Source: Pseudomonas citronellolis
GTDB lineage: Bacteria > Pseudomonadota > Gammaproteobacteria > Pseudomonadales > Pseudomonadaceae
DNA: 64,000 nt
Reading direction: 5' to 3'
NCBI RefSeq assembly: GCF_900112375.1
Contig: NZ_FOLS01000017.1
Coordinates: 86,199-150,198 of the forward strand
How positions within the stretch are numbered: the first letter of the stretch is position 1; each line of letters opens with the position of its first letter. Both the position numbers and the translations under genes were made by a program. This document shows, in pieces, positions 62,896 through 64,000 of the stretch. The notes below the pieces were generated by a model. The model was given only the letters and a program-made list of their open reading frames with translations, had not been told where the DNA came from and made no database searches.

Positions 62896-63509
62896 TGCAG
62901 ATGCGCAATCCTATCTGGCGCGCCAGCGTATTCCTGCTGGCGCTGATACCGCCGCTCTACTGGCTGTACCTGGCCTGGATCTTTGCCCTGGGGCCCGACC
63001 CGGGCAAGGCGCTGGTCGACAACCTGGGGCAGGGCGGCCTGGTCCTGTTGCTGCTGACTCTGGCCATGACCCCGCTGCAGAGGCTGACGCGCTGGAACGG
63101 CTGGATCCTGGTGCGCCGGCAGCTCGGCCTGTGGTGTTTCACCTATATATGCCTGCACCTGTGCGCCTACTTGGTGTTCATCCTCGGTCTGGACTGGACG
63201 CAACTGGGCGTCGAATTACGCAAGCGGCCCTACATAATCGTCGGGACCCTGGGTTTCCTGGGCCTGTTGCCGCTGGCCCTGACCTCGAACAAATACAGCA
63301 TGCGCAAGCTGGGCAGCGGCTGGAAGAAGCTGCACCGGCTGGTCTATGTCATCCTCGCCCTGGGGCTCCTGCATATGCTGTGGGTGGTGCGTTCGGACAT
63401 CGAGCGCTGGTCGCTATATGCAGCCATAGGCGTATTCCTGCTGTTGCTGCGCCTGCCGCCGGTGGCGCGGCAATTGCCGGCGCTGCGGGCCCGTTTCGCA
63501 TCCCGCTGA
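62895..63509 (+). CDS. msrQ: haem-binding membrane subunit MsrQ
   Basis: MsrQ passes electrons from the quinone pool or a flavin reductase to MsrP. The 204-residue protein has six hydrophobic segments and conserved histidines in [17 protein letters not shown] and GLLHMLW that fit b-type haem ligands. The ATG overlaps the msrP TGA by one base (TGATG), which sets the start; coordinates in front of it belong to msrP. Confidence 0.95.
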   Translation: MQMRNPIWRASVFLLALIPPLYWLYLAWIFALGPDPGKALVDNLGQGGLVLLLLTLAMTPLQRLTRWNGWILVRRQLGLWCFTYICLHLCAYLVFILGLDWTQLGVELRKRPYIIVGTLGFLGLLPLALTSNKYSMRKLGSGWKKLHRLVYVILALGLLHMLWVVRSDIERWSLYAAIGVFLLLLRLPPVARQLPALRARFASR

Positions 63510-63528
63510 AGATTCTTTCAGAAAAGTG

Positions 63529-63556
63529 TTGACGGGCATTTTGAAGTCCCTATAAT
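63529..63556 (+). promoter_or_regulatory. rRNA operon promoter P1
   Basis: TTGACG and TATAAT are 16 bases apart, followed by the GC-rich discriminator GCGC expected of growth-rate- and ppGpp/DksA-controlled promoters. It is the most distal of three. Confidence 0.85.
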
Positions 63557-63714
63557 GCGCACCACTCCCAGTGACGAAGCGCTGAAAGGGCTTGAAAATC
63601 AAGCACTTAAGCAGATTGGAAGTTGGGGGTGGTGGTCAGGTGGGTGATTCACTCGCCGCCTTTGGGTTCGACAGCTGCTCCGGCAGCGAGCCAAAAGGAA
63701 GATCGCCGAGGTGC

Positions 63715-63742
63715 TTGACAGCGAGTTTGATCGCTGTAGAAT
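63715..63742 (+). promoter_or_regulatory. rRNA operon promoter P2
   Basis: Consensus TTGACA and TAGAAT with a 16-base spacer, followed by GCGC. Confidence 0.85.
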
Positions 63743-63822
63743 GCGCCTCCCGCTGACGAGAAGCTCCGGCCGATCGACAGCGCAAGCGGTTGAGTAGGAA
63801 CGAAAAATTCTGAAAATAACGC

Positions 63823-63850
63823 TTGACGAAATAAGAGGTTGGCGTAGAAT
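63823..63850 (+). promoter_or_regulatory. rRNA operon promoter P3
   Basis: TTGACG and TAGAAT with a 16-base spacer, followed by GCGCGG. The A-rich stretch just upstream (AAAAATTCTGAAAATAAC) resembles an UP element, so this may be the strongest of the three. Confidence 0.88.
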
Positions 63851-63885
63851 GCGCGGCCTCGGTTGAGACGAAAGAATCAACCAAC

Positions 63886-63898
63886 TGCTCTTTAACAA
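63886..63898 (+). promoter_or_regulatory. boxA antitermination site in the rRNA leader
   Basis: TGCTCTTTAACAA matches the bacterial rRNA boxA consensus, to which NusB/NusE bind with NusA to prevent Rho termination. It shows that a 16S-23S-5S operon follows beyond the window. Confidence 0.93.
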
Positions 63899-64000
63899 GT
63901 TGAATCAAGCAATTCGTGTGGGTGCTTGTGAGCTAAGACTGGTGATCGCAAGATTATCAGCATCACAAGTAACACTCGTGAATTCGAGAGTTTTTTGCGA
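63899..64000 (+). other. Leader of a ribosomal RNA operon (16S gene not reached)
   Basis: The sequence after boxA is transcribed leader, which pairs with sequence after 16S for RNase III processing in known operons. The conserved 16S start (AGAGTTTGATC) has not been reached by position 64000. Confidence 0.8.

Noticed and set aside
63561..63908. Possible small proteins on the minus strand in the final 450 bases
   Set aside because: The stretch is a chain of rRNA promoters plus boxA; the open frames have no translation signals.

Overview
The window is chromosomal DNA of a high-GC gammaproteobacterium of the genus Pseudomonas, close to but probably distinct from P. aeruginosa. The evidence is gene order (yhbY to pnp, panBCD-folK-pcnB-crcZ-cbrB-cbrA, phuSTUVW, tandem prrF, cbpA, mrcB-lpoP, ilvIHC-pssA), near-identity of many products to remembered P. 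aeruginosa proteins, and typical Pseudomonas REP elements. It is core genome: I see no prophage, insertion sequence, CRISPR array, integrase or defence island.

Positions 1-15.5 kb hold the housekeeping block: yhbY (cut by the window edge) diverging from rlmE-ftsH-folP-glmM, then tpiA-secG, tRNA-Leu(GAG), initiator tRNA-fMet, and rimP-nusA-infB-rbfA-truB-rpsO-pnp. These genes serve ribosome and tRNA maturation, translation initiation, transcription elongation and RNA decay. Positions 15.5-28.4 kb hold envelope and metabolic genes: a zinc-finger/membrane/TPR protein, BON and CsbD stress proteins, then a minus-strand series of acs, DUF2236, thiolase, a LuxR-type response regulator, a DUF748 giant, two DUF2845 proteins and a rhomboid protease.

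Positions 28.8-41.6 kb, all minus strand, carry pgi, panD, panC-panB, folK-pcnB, the sRNA CrcZ, the CbrA/CbrB two-component system with the small protein CbrX, gluQ and dksA. The CbrAB-CrcZ-Hfq/Crc carbon hierarchy can be read almost completely: a TGTTAC-N14-GTAACA CbrB site, a -24/-12 sigma-54 promoter, the A-rich CrcZ RNA, and a Crc/Hfq-type A-rich motif over the acs ribosome-binding site.

Positions 41.7-53 kb carry an aminotransferase, sfsA, a small Rieske protein, the Fur-controlled haem-uptake operon phuSTUVW (without the adjacent receptor gene phuR), two tandem PrrF iron-responsive sRNAs, cbpA, a TfoX-C protein and a fused kinase. Positions 53.2-63.5 kb hold mrcB with its lipoprotein activator lpoP, ilvI-ilvH-ilvC, pssA and msrP-msrQ. 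The window ends inside the leader of a ribosomal RNA operon, with three tandem promoters and a boxA; the 16S gene itself lies beyond the edge.

The least familiar elements are intergenic: a palindromic repeat family (197 and 142 bp copies) whose end coincides with the stop codon of a neighbouring gene both times, a 300-bp element bounded by REP-containing inverted repeats next to prrF, a hexanucleotide array coding for Ala-Gln repeats in the DUF748 protein, and an 11-bp perfect hairpin inside the first codons of folP. I did not find a convincing undescribed multi-gene system.
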